From Pleurodeles waltl (lineage: Eukaryota > Chordata > Amphibia > Caudata > Salamandridae), in NCBI RefSeq assembly GCF_031143425.1, contig NC_090450.1, positions 169,253,486 through 169,317,485 of the forward strand: DNA of 64,000 nt, in the 5' to 3' direction. Position numbers and translations under genes: made by a program. Below are positions 12,173 to 23,250 of the stretch, one piece after another. Each line of letters starts with the position of its first letter. Positions within the stretch are counted from its first letter, which is position 1. The notes under the pieces were generated by a model that saw only the letters and a list, made by a program, of their open reading frames with translations, searched no databases and had not been told where the DNA came from.

Positions 12173-15033
12173 TTAAGTATTAACAGTAGTATGTAAGGTC
12201 TTGTGTTGCGAAAGGCAAGTGGTGATGGGAAACCAAAGCATGTCCCTTTTAATTAGCAGTTGAGTAGTATTAGCATTTGCTCGATCCATTCTGTGATTAT
12301 AACAGAACAGATTCCACCAAGTTACAACAGTCTTTTTTGTAGTATCTTTCCAATTAGAAGTTATAATTTGCAGTGCACTATCAATGAGCAAATCAGCCAA
12401 TTTACCAAGCAGTGGTTTGAAATACCAAATATATGAAGTACTACCCAAAAAAACATGTAATAAATTGAAAAGTACATTGATGGAGAAAATCTAATTAACT
12501 TTATCCCAAACTTGTTCCCAAAAAGTATGAACTGCATGGCACTCAAAAAACATGTGCATATAATGACTGTTTTCTTTAGAGCACGATAAACACTTGTTAT
12601 CTGTAGTAAGTTTAAATTTATAAAGGTCTACAGGAGTATAGTACAACCTATTGTAAAAATAAAATAATGTTTGGGTTGTAGATGCTGAACGGGATGTTGT
12701 ACGGAGTTTTGACCATATTATTTTCCATGTAGATATAGAAATGTTTTGATTGGAATCCTGCTCCTATGCTAATTCTATTTTAGATTTTGGTCTCACAAGA
12801 CTGGTATGTGTAAGGGTTCTGTATATAAAAGACGCCGGGACTTGTGAAGAAAAATTTTAAGGTTGGGAATTAGGCTGTGGAGAAGAGGGAGCCTCCAAAG
12901 ATTGAGACAATAAGTTATAGAGGATAGCAGAGAGAGTTTGATATTTCACAGCGTAATAAGTGGAGATATGAAATGTTTGTTGAATATCTTGAAATTCAAG
13001 TACAGCATTATCTAGAATTAACTGATCTAAAGTTATAATGCCTTTGTGCATCCACTCTTTCCATACCAAAGTTCTATTAGGAAATTTATTATCATTATTG
13101 TACCATATAGGAGTTTGCCTAAAGTTCTCATATGAAGAGTGAGAGGCAAGAAGTAATGGCCTGGCAATAGAAATAGAATTAGTTATTATCAGAGAGAAAA
13201 GAGATTTAGGGGGTTTTGAAAGCCGAACTGCATCTCTAAATGTAAATGGTGTAATTTGTGTGTGTTGCAATTGACTCCATAGAGAGGTCCCTTTATGAAA
13301 AGGGGGAGAGAGGGACAACCATATTTGTTTTAAAACAAATGCAGAGTGATGTCTTCTAAGGCATGGAAAATTTACACCTCCATTATCTCTAGGGTCCTGC
13401 AATTTCACTTGAGATATACAAGATTTACGTTTGTTCCATAAAAGTTTCATAAATAATGCATTTATAATTTTTAAAAAAACTAGAAGGAAGTTTAACTGGG
13501 AGCATAGATAAATAAAAATGTTAAATGGGCAACAACATCATTCTAATCGTGGCCAGTCGTCCCCACCAAGTTAAATAAAGAGGATACCTTCTGTCAAGTA
13601 ATTACACAATCCTTGACTCTACCTCTTTGAGATTAGTTTGAAGAGTGTCCTTAAGAGAATTGGAATAGGATATGCCTAGGCATTTGATATGCTTAGAGTT
13701 CCACGTAAACCCAGTATCTTTAAACATGTCTGGTAGACACTAAGCATTTAATGGCAAAACCTCTGATTTATCTACATTAAGCTTATAACCTGAGACACTT
13801 GAGTATTCTTGTAAGAATTAAAAAAAATCTGGAATAGTCTTGTGAGGATTAGAGATAAAAAGTAAAATATCATCAGCATAAGCTGTGAATTTAATCTCAG
13901 TATCTTTGTGCTTAAAACCATAAAAATCAGATTACCTACGTATTTTCTCTAGAAGGGGCTCAAGAAATAAATAACAGAGGTGATAGAGGACAACCTTGTC
14001 TAGTACCTCTGTGTAGGGGGAAGTAATGGGATTGTTTACCATTGACTAAAATTGATGTAGAGGGTGAAGAGTATAAAAGTCTAATAGTTTTAATAATATG
14101 AGGACTAAAACCATGCCATTTTAATCCTCCAAACATAAAATCCCAACAAACTCGATCAAAGGCTTTTTCAGCATCTAGAGTTATGGCAGCTATAGGATCC
14201 CTGGACTTAGAGGCAAGATGGATAATATTGAGAAAAGTTCTAGAATTATCCGATATGTATTGCCCCTTAACAAAACCTGACTGATGAATGTCTATTAGGT
14301 CTGGGATAAAATGATTAATCCGTAAGGCTAGGACTTTTGCAAAGATTTTACAGTCAACATTAATAAGAGATATAGGTCTGTAATTACCACATTTGGATAA
14401 ATACTTATCTTTTTTAGGAATAAAACACAACATAGCTTCAGAAAAAGTGCCCTTTGCTTGATCTTTTGATGTAACTAAAATAGATGCAAAGGTTGAGTAA
14501 AATTATATTGAAAAGCCATCAGGGCCAGGAGCCTTATTTTTAGGAAGCTTGGTAATGGCATTTTTAATTTCTGCTTCAGATAGGTCAGCGTCTAATGGTG
14601 ACAAATCTACTTTTTGTTTCGAAGGAATAGAGTGGAAGAAGGCATCCACTTCAGTCATATTAGGAGTATTTTCAGTAGTATATAATGTGGTAGAGTAGTC
14701 AGTAAAGCATTCCAGGATTTCTGAATATTTAGTGTGTCTATTTCCAAATGTGTCTGTGATAACAGTAATTTTAGACTTTTGTTTTTTGATCTTTAAATAA
14801 TTTGCCAATAGTTTACCCGCTTTATTTCCCCCCCCGTAAAATTTGGAATTTATTTTGAGTAAAGTTCCACATGCACTTTCCAAGGAATGCTTATTGTATT
14901 GTAGTTTCGCATCAATAAACCTGGATAAGGTGTCTGGTTTGTTAGATGAGAAATATTCATGCTCAAGACATTTTATTTGTGTGAGCAGTTGAGAGGAAAC
15001 TTTAGATTTTTCTTTCTTTTTAATGGAGACATA
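12173..15033 (-). pseudogene. L1 ORF2 of LINE number 2, C-terminal three quarters (RT and C-terminal domain)
   Basis: Read from 15033 downward this continues the ORF2 that starts at 24880. Visible boxes in order: KLPKNKAPGPDGF (about 14520), the pre-RT box; YRPISLINVDCKIFAKVLA (about 14380-14320); HQSGFVKGQYISDN; ITLDAEKAFDRV (about 14185-14150), the first catalytic Asp; and GTRQGCPLSPLLF (about 13990). The YADD region is frameshifted. Near 13450-13300 is KLLWNKRKSCISQVKLQDPR, the usual W-N---P-I thumb motif. Near 12590-12480 is a Cys/His segment with HMFFECHAVHTFWEQVW typical of the L1 C-terminal zf-RVT region. The last codons end at 12173. Multiple stops and at least four frame changes make it a pseudogene. 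Confidence 0.88.
15031..15033. repeat. Target-site duplication ATA of Harbinger 1 (left copy)
   Basis: ATA precedes the left inverted repeat and ATA (24377-24379) follows the right one. Removing the transposon and one copy restores the L1 ORF2 frame (GFIIDY followed by VSIKKK). PIF/Harbinger elements make 3-bp duplications, usually TWA, so ATA is slightly atypical. Confidence 0.75.
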
Positions 15034-15140
15034 GGGGGTGATTCTGACCTCGGCGGTAAAATGCCCTTACCGCCGGTCAGAAGACCGCCATAACACCGCC
15101 GCGGCCGCGGTCAACCGCCACGGTCATTCTGACCCACAAC
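15034..15140 (+). repeat. Left terminal inverted repeat and subterminal GC-rich motifs of Harbinger 1
   Basis: The terminal bases GGGGGTGATTCTGACC are followed by repeated ACCGCC/GGCGGT hexamers and a second TCATTCTGACCC near 15123-15134. The right end repeats the same words in reverse. The hexamers are plausible binding sites for the SANT/Myb partner; that role is inference. Confidence 0.8.
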
Positions 15141-15329
15141 GGCCAAACCTCCAAAAATCCGTCCTCCACTGCAGCCCGCCACATCGGCGGGCAGCGATAA
15201 ACTGGAGATGACCAAACCTCCACCGTCACGCCAACAGAAATACGCCCATGCCATTACGACCCACGAATCCACACGGCGGTCATTCAAACGCGGTATTCCA
15301 TTGGCGCTACACACCGCCGCGGTCAGAAT

Positions 15330-15624
15330 ACACACACATCACCAAAACACAGCCACATTGGACAATTTGAAAAACACACACCTGATACACATACACACAC
15401 CACTCCCACACAATCAACCAACTATAAAACACACACCCACATCACCCACAAACCCCTGCGACCCCAATTACTGAGAGAAGGAGAGAGAGACACAGCAGAC
15501 AATCCAAAGCAAGACACACTGAGGCACACTACACCATCACACACACCACATAGTAGCACATAGCACCACTCACCAACACACTCCTCATCACACACACCAC
15601 CCCACACCTCACCCACACCACCCC
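15330..15624 (+). other. CA-rich leader upstream of the first SANT/Myb gene
   Basis: This stretch is dominated by CACACA and ACACCACC words with very few G residues, ending in the ATG at 15625. It looks like the 5' leader of the first Harbinger gene. No coding sense is visible. Confidence 0.5.
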
Positions 15625-17132
15625 ATGGCACCCCAAAGGCATCCACGATTTTCGGACCAAGAACTCCGGGTCATGGTGGAGGAAATCCTAAGAGTGGAAC
15701 CCCAGCTCTTCGGCTCGCAGGTGCAGCACACCAGTATAGCCAGGAAGGCGGAGCTATGGCAGCGGATCGTGGACAGGGTCAACGCGGTGGGACAGCATCC
15801 CAGGAATAGGGAGGACATCCGCAAAAGATGGAACGACCTACGGGGGAAGGTCCGATCGATGGTCTCCAGGCACAACATCGCGGTCCAGAAGACTGGCGGC
15901 GGACCCCCACCCACCCCTCCCGAATTTACACCGTGGGAGCAAGAGGTCTTGACCATCCTGCATCCTCAGGGCCTCGCAGGAGTAGCCGGAGGAATGGACT
16001 CTGGTAAGTCCCATCTCAACTACTATATCCCCCACACCCCACCAGCATGCCAACCCCCACCCCCACCCTCACCCCCAACCCCCCAGCACACATCCTTCCT
16101 GACAATGTCTCACCAGCACAACCCACCCATCCCAACACCAACTCCTGCATGCCAACACAAACCATGGGCACCCATCACCTAAGCATGACCACTGCACTAA
16201 CCCCTCCCCCCCACTAAATACCCTCACAACACCTCCCTCCAGGGAATGCCTGCACTGGGGGACAAGGGCACCCACAACACGCATGCTATTGCACACACAG
16301 AAACAATAACCAAACTCTCTTACCCCATGCAGGACCCGAACGACAACACACCAGCCAGGAGGGTCCAGAAGTGTCCATCCCACCACCGGAACAGGCCCAC
16401 ACTGAGGATAGCAGCTCTGTCGACAGTGAACCTGATGACCAGCCCGGACCATCGGGGACCTCTGGGCAGTCGGTTCCCCTCACCCAGACACAGGCCACAC
16501 CAGACCCGACCCCCTCTGCCGACACCAGCACAGCTCCCACCCAGCGGGCCCATGCCTCTGTCTCTAGGACAGCTCAATCAGCGGTGTGTCCGCCACTACA
16601 GGGCACCCAGGCTAACCCGACACCCCAACAACAACAGGGACCTGGGGGCAGTGGGAGCGGGCACACCGGCCAGGGGACAGAGGCCGGGGGAAACCGGGCA
16701 GCTCGGAGGGCTGCTGTGCGACAGGGGGGGGAGGAGAGGCCCAGGGAACCCACTCTCCAAGAGGCCCTCACCACCATCATGGGGGCATACCACCACTCCC
16801 AAGAAACGATGGCGACGGTACTGGCCAGGTTCACTGAGATCCAAGCACAGCAGGAAGAACGCTACATGGGGTTCAGGGAGGAGCTGAGAATCATCGGGAC
16901 CGCAATGGGGACCATCGTCCTGGCCCTCCACAGGATAGAGGACGCGTTGCGGGACCATGGTGCACCACACAGGGCCCCTGTCACTAGGCCGGACCAGGAA
17001 CAGCCTACCACCTCCGCCGGCGCTAGTGGACAGGAGGTCCCAACACCTCGACAGCCCCCCAGAACCCCACCTCCTGCTGAAGAACAACCACCCCGTAAGA
17101 GGAGCCTGAGACCAAAGAAAAAGACAGAGTAG
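15625..17132 (+). CDS. SANT/Myb-like DNA-binding partner protein 1 of Harbinger 1 (two exons)
   Basis: Exon 1 runs from the ATG at 15625 to 16003 and ends at donor GTAAGT. Exon 2 starts at 16333 after CATGCAG and ends with TAG at 17132. The join is in frame and gives about 392 residues. Exon 1 encodes a trihelical SANT/Myb-like domain: residues 8-80 include RFSDQELRVMVEEIL and the third-helix segment NREDIRKRWNDLRGKVRSM. Then comes the family signature KTGGGPPP-TP-E near residues 88-100. Exon 2 begins with a Pro/Ser/Gln-rich linker and ends with a predicted coiled coil (HSQETMATVLARFTEIQAQQ and onward) and a basic tail RKRSLRPKKK that looks like a nuclear localisation signal. By analogy with known Harbinger partners it would bind the element ends and import the transposase. 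AATAAA follows at 17346. The splice sites are inferred from consensus and frame. Confidence 0.8.
16004..16332 (+). other. Predicted intron of the first SANT/Myb gene
   Basis: Begins GTAAGTCC and ends TACCCCATGCAG. It is C-rich and Pro-coding in several frames, which produces spurious open frames. Removing it restores a single phase-1 join between the SANT domain and the Gln/Pro-rich linker. Confidence 0.65.
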
Positions 17133-17345
17133 GATGTCAAGACCCCCGCCAGCAGGACATACCCCCTCAAGTCTTCCCACTGTCCCACATTGCCACCCTG
17201 TCCAACCATGAACTGCCTATGCTCCATCCTTCCACAGGCAAAAGAACAATGCACCTGTGAGACTGAGAACTGGACTCTGCCATGGATATTCCTCCACCCC
17301 CACCCATCACCCTTAGAATCACATGTACCGGTATCTAGCACTGTA

Positions 17346-17351
17346 AATAAA
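17346..17351 (+). terminator. Polyadenylation signal AATAAA of SANT/Myb gene 1
   Basis: CTGTAAATAAATCAC lies about 215 bases after the stop codon. The same context, CACTGTAATAAATTCACC, occurs after the corresponding gene in Harbinger 2 (AATAAA at 62231), which supports its use. Confidence 0.7.
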
Positions 17352-17639
17352 TCACATTTTGCACACAAACCTGTTTTGAGTCATGCTGTATTATTAACAA
17401 AGGGATAACATATTACTGTTCAATTTCTGTTCTGTCAATTAGTCATGACAACATACCAATGTCAATACGCTGTATTTCATGGGCGAACCAAGCAGAAGTC
17501 AGGTACTGAGTCAGACAGCACTGAGAAGGGAAGGGAAAGGCATAAATTAATAAAAAACATCTGTGGGGAACTACAGAAAGTATAGATGCAGGAGGCTAGA
17601 AGCAATTGTGAAATGGCGTGGGTGATTCTTACCTGGGTG

Positions 17640-18653
17640 TTACTGGAAATACTGTTGTATCACTCTGTCCCTATTGTCTGTGTCGTCCTCAGAGTCTTCC
17701 TCCTCTTCACTCTCCACAGGCTCCACGGCTTCTACAACACCACCATCTGGACCATCCTCCTGCAGGAAAGGCACCTGGCGTCGCAAAGCCAGGTTGTGAA
17801 GCATACAGCACGCCACGATGATATGGCACACCTTCTTTGGTGAGTACATTAGGGATCCACCAGTCATATGCAGGCACCTAAACCTGGCCTTCAGGAGGCC
17901 AAAGGTTCGCTCAATCACCCTCCTTGTACGCCCATGGGCCTCATTGTAGCGTTCCTCTGCCCTTGTCCGGGGATTCCTTACTGGGGTCAGTAGCCACGGC
18001 AGGTTGGGGTAACCAGAGTCACCTATTAGCCACACACGTTGTCTCTGTAGCTGCTCCATCACATAGGGGATGCTGCTATTTCGCATCACATACGCGTCAT
18101 GCACTGACCCTGGGAACTTTGCATTTACATGGGAGATGTACTGGTCAGCCAAACAGACCACCTGGACATTCATCGAATGATAATTCTTTCTGTTTCGGTA
18201 CACCTGCTCTTCGTCTTTTGGGGGTACCAAAGCCACATGGGTCCCATCAATGGCACCAATGATGTTGGGGATATGTCCAAGGGCATAGAAATCACCCTTC
18301 ACTGTGGGCAAGTCACCCTCCTCGGGGAAAATGATGTAGCTCCGCATGAGTTTCATCAGGGCAGACAACACTCTGCTCAAAATCTTAGAAAACATAGGCT
18401 GAGACATTCCAGATGACATGGCCACTGTGGTCTGGAATGACCCACTGGCCAAAAAATGGAGGACTGACAAAACCTGCACCAGAGGGGGAATCCATGTGGG
18501 TTGGCGGATGGGGGACATCAGGGCTGGCTCCAGCTGGGCACACAGTTCATGGATAGTGGCACGGTCAAGTCGGTATCGAAGGATTATATGGCGTTCTTCC
18601 ATTGTCGACAGGTCCACCAGCGGTCGGTACACGCGAGGATTCCTCCTTCTCAT
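17640..18653 (-). CDS. PIF/Harbinger DDE transposase (HARBI1-like)
   Basis: The single exon starts at ATG 18653 (MRRRNPRVYRPL) and ends at 17640, giving 337 residues, close to the 340-350 usual for HARBI1-like proteins. The open frame extends 19 codons further upstream without another ATG, and CTTCCTAG upstream could be a splice acceptor for a 5' exon. A helix-turn-helix region with the family pattern L--LHFLASGSFQ lies at about residues 60-85. The catalytic triad is intact: Asp136 in GAIDGTHV, Asp212 in IGDSGYP and Glu248 in RVIERTFGLLK. The DDE_4 companion motifs RNRKNYHSMNVQ and FPGSVHDAYV are present. The tail (residues 305-330) is strongly acidic. It would excise and reinsert the element, and it is transcribed convergently with SANT/Myb gene 1 and divergently from gene 2. 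Confidence 0.93.
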   Translation of the reverse strand: MRRRNPRVYRPLVDLSTMEERHIILRYRLDRATIHELCAQLEPALMSPIRQPTWIPPLVQVLSVLHFLASGSFQTTVAMSSGMSQPMFSKILSRVLSALMKLMRSYIIFPEEGDLPTVKGDFYALGHIPNIIGAIDGTHVALVPPKDEEQVYRNRKNYHSMNVQVVCLADQYISHVNAKFPGSVHDAYVMRNSSIPYVMEQLQRQRVWLIGDSGYPNLPWLLTPVRNPRTRAEERYNEAHGRTRRVIERTFGLLKARFRCLHMTGGSLMYSPKKVCHIIVACCMLHNLALRRQVPFLQEDGPDGGVVEAVEPVESEEEEDSEDDTDNRDRVIQQYFQ

Positions 18654-19138
18654 CCCAAGTCCCAGCGGACGGTGCCTAGGAAGGGCAACATGGAGCACAG
18701 AGTCAGCCAAACCACAGGTACGTACAGACAGCTTGCACAGTTAAAGAATGGCAATGGGTTGAAAGGTGTGTATGTGTGGCAATGCAAGGCCTAGGCCTGT
18801 GTGTCGCAGTCAAAATTAAGCCATGTGGGCCCTTGAAATGGCGGCTGCCTGACCTGTGAAGTGGGACAATGGGATGTGAGGTCACTGCGCTGGCGGGGCA
18901 CACCGTGGCGGTAGGCGGTCGAAGACCGCGGCGCAAAGCCGCATTGGTTAACATTGAAGCCTATGGGTTTCAGGAGCCAATAACGAAGTGCGCCGGCGGT
19001 CGCGGTACGCACCGCCGCGGTACGCACCGCCGCGGACGTGACCGCCATTTTCTATCTGCTTAATCACTCGAGACCTGATCATCCACAGGAGAGGACCTAT
19101 ACTGCAAGTGCTGCTGTGACCTCGGTCTGGAAGATACA
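18654..19138. promoter_or_regulatory. GC-rich divergent promoter between transposase and SANT/Myb gene 2
   Basis: The interval separates two divergent coding starts. It contains CCAAT boxes in both orientations (CATTGG near 18942 and CCAAT near 18978), dense CpG, the palindrome GCGGCGCAAAGCCGC (18928-18942), and a 15-bp tandem duplication TACGCACCGCCGCGG near 19004-19033. No clear TATA box is seen. The CGGCGG words resemble those at the transposon ends, so the SANT/Myb proteins might bind here and autoregulate; this is inference. Confidence 0.55.
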
Positions 19139-21011
19139 ATGGCTGCTGCGACTGGGGAAAGGGCCCCTGCCTTCACGTCTGAAGAATTGGACAAGCTCGT
19201 GGATGGGGTCCTCCCCCAGTATGCGCTACTCTACGGTCCTCCAGACCAACAAGTGAGTACCCCGGGTGCTAATGGAATGGGCTATGCCTGTGTGGATTGG
19301 GGTGGATGTAAGTTGGTGGGGTGGGGGGCGAATGAGGAGTGCAACGCCCGACAGATGAGAGCATGTGCCATATGGCAAAGTGGGTGGGGGGGGGCCAATT
19401 ACATCTAACATGCAGGCCATTGATGATTTTCTCCTTTCCACCCTGTACATGTCTAATAGGTCAGCGCCCATCAGAAGATCGAGATTTGGCGTGCCATCGC
19501 CAAGGAAGTCCGGACCTTGGGGGTCCACAACAGACGGGGCACCCACTGCCGCAAGAGGTGGGAGGACATCCGCCGCGGAACAAGGAAGACCGCAGAAACA
19601 CTGCTGGGGATGGCCTCCCAACCTAGGAGGGGTGCCAGTCGCACCATGACCCCCCTGATGTCCCGGATCCTGGCGGTGGCCTACCCTGAATTGGATGGGC
19701 GCTTTAAGACATCACAGCAGACACAAGGGGGTGAGTATCAGCACATTCTCCTATCTTTCTGCGCAGTGGAGGCGTCTGGGTGGGGGAGGAGGGCTGTGGG
19801 TGACATTAGGCCAGGGCGCTTTCTGTAGTGTAGTCCTCTCCCTTAGGCATGGCCCTGTGCCCCCGGCCCCCACCTCTGTAGGGTGACAAGTACAGCCATT
19901 GAAGGTCCAGCATCTCCCATGTGCGCGTTTGACGTCTCTTGGCCTGTTGTCTTAGTCAGTAGTACTGAGTAGTGTACCCCGAATGCGTGGCTTAGTGCAT
20001 TAGGCACCTGTGTCTGTCCTCTCCGCCAACGGTGTTGACATTGCATGCACTCAACCTGGTCTTCTTTTTTCTCCCCCCACCCTTTCTCTTCATCTTCTTG
20101 TGCATGTGTGCATTAGCATCATCAGGCGGAGGAGATATGGCATCGGAGCACGAGGGAGCAGCAGGACACAAGGCCCCGGTGGGCCCAGGAACAGACACCG
20201 AGGGCACCAGTGATCCGGAGGGCGAGGGGAGCACCACGACGGGGACCGCTGGTGAGAGCAGCGAAAGCGACACGTCCTCGGATGGGAGCTCCCTAGGGGT
20301 GGCGGCAACATCCGTGCCCCCGCCTCTACAGGTACAGCCGCCACCCAGCGCACCAGCCCCGCCCTCCCAGCAGCCCCTCAGTCTTCGCTCCGTGCCGGTT
20401 CGCCCAGGAAGGCGCGCGTCTCCTTCGCCCTAGGCACCTCAGCCCCTGCCCCTGTTGCCCCTGCTGCCCTCAGTGCGGAGCTCATTGACCTGGTAAGGAC
20501 GCTCATTGTTGGGCAGACGACCTTTCTGAATGCCATCCAGGATGTGCAAAGGGAGGTGCAACAGAGCAATGCGTACCTGGAGGGCATTCATTCGGGTCAG
20601 GCTGCCCATCAACGAGCGTTCACTGCTCTGGCCTCAGCACTGACGGCAGCCATTGTCCCTGTTTCCAGCCTCCCTCTTCTGACTGCCTCCAGCCTGTCTC
20701 TGTCTCCTGTTCCTCAGCCTATCCCATCCACACCATCAGACCAGCCTGCACACACCTCAACACCCAAGAGCAGCTCATCCAAACACAAGCACCACAGATC
20801 CCGCAAACACTCACCCGAGCAACACCCAGATGCAGACATGCCAACAGCCACTGCCACCCCTGTGTCCCCCTCCTCCTCGTCTCCCTCCTCCCTCCCTGTG
20901 ACGTCTACACTCACACCTGCATGCACCCCAACATCAGCCAGTGCTTCCATCACCACCTCACTCTCCAGTACAGTCCACACTCGTGCAGTCACCACCCCCA
21001 CTGCCATGTAA
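19139..21011 (+). CDS. Second SANT/Myb-like protein of Harbinger 1 (three or four exons)
   Basis: Exon 1 (19139-19252) encodes MAAATGERAPAFTSEELDKL and ends before GTGAGT. Exon 2 (19460-19730) follows CTAATAG and encodes the rest of a trihelical domain: VSAHQKIEIWRAIAKEVRTL, then RRGTHCRKRWEDIRRGTRK, the Myb-like recognition helix. It ends before GTGAGT. Exon 3 starts at 20117 after GCATTAG and is acidic and Ser/Pro-rich. In that frame a stop occurs at 20431-20433. A 51-bp segment with intron-like ends (GTACAG at 20332, CTCAG at 20382) would instead switch to a frame that stays open to 21011. That frame contains ELIDLVRTLIVGQTTFLNAI and a coiled coil near 20530-20660 of the kind found in this family, followed by a Ser/Thr-rich tail. 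The protein differs from partner 1 in the SANT core, so it is not a recent duplicate. Exon structure is inferred. Confidence 0.65.
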
Positions 21012-21674
21012 ACGTCCCCTGTGTCCTCTCCCACTGTGTCTGTCACCCCCTCTTCCAAGACACACAAACGCAGGCAGCCACCCACCCAACAGCCATCCAC
21101 CTCACGACAGCCTACAGCACCAGCACCTTCACCCAATGACAGCACACCTGACTCTCCTACAACCACCTCCTCTACCTCCACTTCCATCTCCACTTCTCCT
21201 ACCCTTTACCTTGGCCCTAAAAAACTTTTCCTGGCTAACCTTAACCTCTTTCCCCCCGATGACCTCCCCCATCCATCTTCAAAGAGTCCCAAGAGCACCG
21301 CAGCCACCACCAGCCCAGCTTCGGGTGTCACTGTTGTGCCTGGGTTCTGGAGCCCACCCTTTGCCAGCAGTGACACATCGATCAGCAGCAAGGACACGTC
21401 CAGCCCCCCCCCCCGGCAAGAGGACCCGCAAAACCAAGGACCGCCGTGCGAGGACCAACAGGGCTGCCCCCAAGGAGCAATGTGCGGCCACTTCACCACC
21501 CACACCATCTGGGGGAGGCAAGGGCCCGAGAGCCCCATCAAAGGAGCGGAAGGGCAGCAGGAGCGCGGAGAAGGTGGACCCCACATGCCACATCCCAGCT
21601 GGGAAGGAGGACACTAAGGAGGCCAGGAGTCCGTCCCCGAAGGGTCCAGAAACGTCACGGTCCGAGGGCGACTG
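21012..21674 (+). pseudogene. In-frame continuation of the second SANT/Myb gene beyond a stop codon
   Basis: The same frame that ends with TAA at 21009-21011 stays open to 21617. It encodes Thr/Ser/Pro-rich sequence with a more ordered patch LGPKKLFLANLNLFPP near 21210-21262. An overlapping frame is open to 21674. Either this is 3' untranslated sequence of low complexity, or the stop is a recent mutation and the protein was once about 200 residues longer. There is no way to decide from one copy. Confidence 0.35.
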
Positions 21675-21720
21675 AACAGGGAGTCCAGGCCAGGTCTGGC
21701 TCCCTTGACCTGCTGGATGA

Positions 21721-22135
21721 GCACCGCTGAACAGGGCCCGCGGTGCAGAAGAGTACCGCTGAACAGGGCCCCGCCGTGGAGATAGGCACCGCTGAACAGG
21801 GCCCGCAGTGCAGAAGAGTACCGCTGAACAGGGCCCCGCCGTGAAGATAGGCACCGCTGAACAGGGCCCGCGGTGCAGAAGAGCACCGCTGAACAGGGCC
21901 CCGCCGTGGAGATAGGCACCGCTGAACAGGGCCCGCGGTGCAGAAGAGCACCGCTGAACAGGGCCCCGCCGTGGAGATAGGCACCGCTGAACAGGGCCCG
22001 CGGTGCAGAAGAGCACCGCTGAACAGGGCCCCGCCGTGGAAATAGGCACCGCTGAACAGGGCCCGCGGTGCAGAAGAGCACCGCTGAACAGGGCCCCGCC
22101 GTGGAGATAGGCACCGCTGAACAGGGCCCCGCCGT
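21721..22135 (+). repeat. Minisatellite A, about 65-bp unit, about 6 copies
   Basis: The unit contains two similar halves that both include ACCGCTGAACAGGGCCC, one followed by a CGGTGCAGAAGAG type spacer and the other by a GCCGTGGAGATAGG type spacer. Copies begin near 21785, 21850, 21914, 21979, 22043 and 22108. There are only a few substitutions between copies. It grades directly into minisatellite B, which shares the AGCACCGCT core. Confidence 0.9.
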
Positions 22136-23250
22136 CTCAAGCACCGCTCCGCTGGGCCCCGCCGTCTCAAGCACCGCTCCGCTGGGCCCTTCCTCTCAAG
22201 CACCGCTCCGCTGGGCCCTTCCTCTCACGCACCGCTCCGCTGGGCCCTTCATTTCAAGCACCGCTCCGCTGGGCCCTTCCTCTCAAGCACCGCTCCGCTG
22301 GGCCCCGCCGTCTCAAGCACCGCTCCGCTGGGCCCTTCCTGTCAAGCACCGCTCCGCTGGGCCCCGCCGTCTCAAGCACCGCTCCGCTGGGCCCTTCCTG
22401 TCAAGCACCGCTCCGCTGGGCCCTTCCTCTCACGCACCGCTTCCCTGGGCCCTTCATTTCAAGCACCACTCCGCTGGGCCCTTCCTCTCAAGCACCGCTC
22501 CGCTGGTCCCCGCCGTCTCAAGCACCGCTCCGCTGGGCCCTTCCTGTCAAGCACCGCTCCGCTGGGCCCCGCCGTCTCAAGCACCGCTCCGCTGGGCCCT
22601 TCCTGTCAAGCACCGCTCTGCTGGGCCCTTCCTCTCAAGCACCGCTCCGCTGGGCCCCGCCGTCTCAAGCACCGCTCCGCTGGGCCCTTCCTCTCACGCA
22701 CCGCTCCGCTGGGCCCTTCTTCTCAAGCACCGCTCCGCTGGGCCCTTCCTCTCAAGCACCGCTCCGCTGGGCCCTTCCTGTCAAGCACCGCTCCGCTGGG
22801 CCCTTCCTCTCAAGCACCGCTCCGCTGGGCCCTTCCTCTCACGCACCGCTCCGCTGGGCCCTTCATTTCAAGCACCGCTCCGCTGGGCCCTTCTTCTCAA
22901 GCACCGCTCCGCTGGGCCCTTCCTCTCAAGCACCGCTCCGCTGGGCCCCGCCGTCTCAAGCACCGCTCCGCTGGGCCCTTCCTCTCACGCACCACTCCGC
23001 TGGGACCTTCTTCTCAAGCACCGCTCCGCTGGGCCCTTCCTCTCAAGCACCGCTCCGCTGGGCCCCACCGTCTCAAGCACCGCTCCGCTGGGCCCTTCCT
23101 CTCACGCACCGCTCCGCTGGGCCCTTCTTCTCAAGCACCGCTCCGCTGGGCCCTTCCTCTCAAGCACCGCTCCGCTGGGCCCCGCCGTCTCAAGCACCGC
23201 TCCACTGGGCCCCGCCGTCACAAGCACCGCTGAACAGGGCACCGCCGTCT
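22136..23250 (+). repeat. Minisatellite B, 29/30-bp unit, about 37 copies
   Basis: Two unit variants alternate irregularly. One has AGCACCGCTCCGCTGGGCCC plus CTTCCTCTCA (29 bp); the other has the same core plus CGCCGTCTCA (30 bp). Because one variant is not a multiple of three, a ribosome would cycle through all three frames, yet none contains a stop: the plus-strand frame 22068-23321 stays open for 417 codons and minus-strand frames are open too. These long frames are therefore a by-product of composition, not evidence for a gene. Confidence 0.92.

Noticed and set aside
15330..15620. CA-rich tract considered as a CRISPR-like or satellite array
   Set aside because: There is no regular unit or spacer; it is degenerate CACA/ACACC leader sequence of a eukaryotic transposon.
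16596..17368. Minus-strand frames of 168 and 194 codons opposite the first SANT/Myb gene
   Set aside because: They are antisense shadows of GC-rich exon 2, without recognisable domains.
18880..19060. GC-rich middle of Harbinger 1 as an internal transposon boundary
   Set aside because: It lacks the GGGGGTGATTCTGACC terminus and any target duplication; CCAAT boxes in both directions fit a divergent promoter better.
21279..22203. Three overlapping minus-strand frames of 182-256 codons
   Set aside because: They read through minisatellite A, repeat the same peptide blocks and have no domain or promoter.
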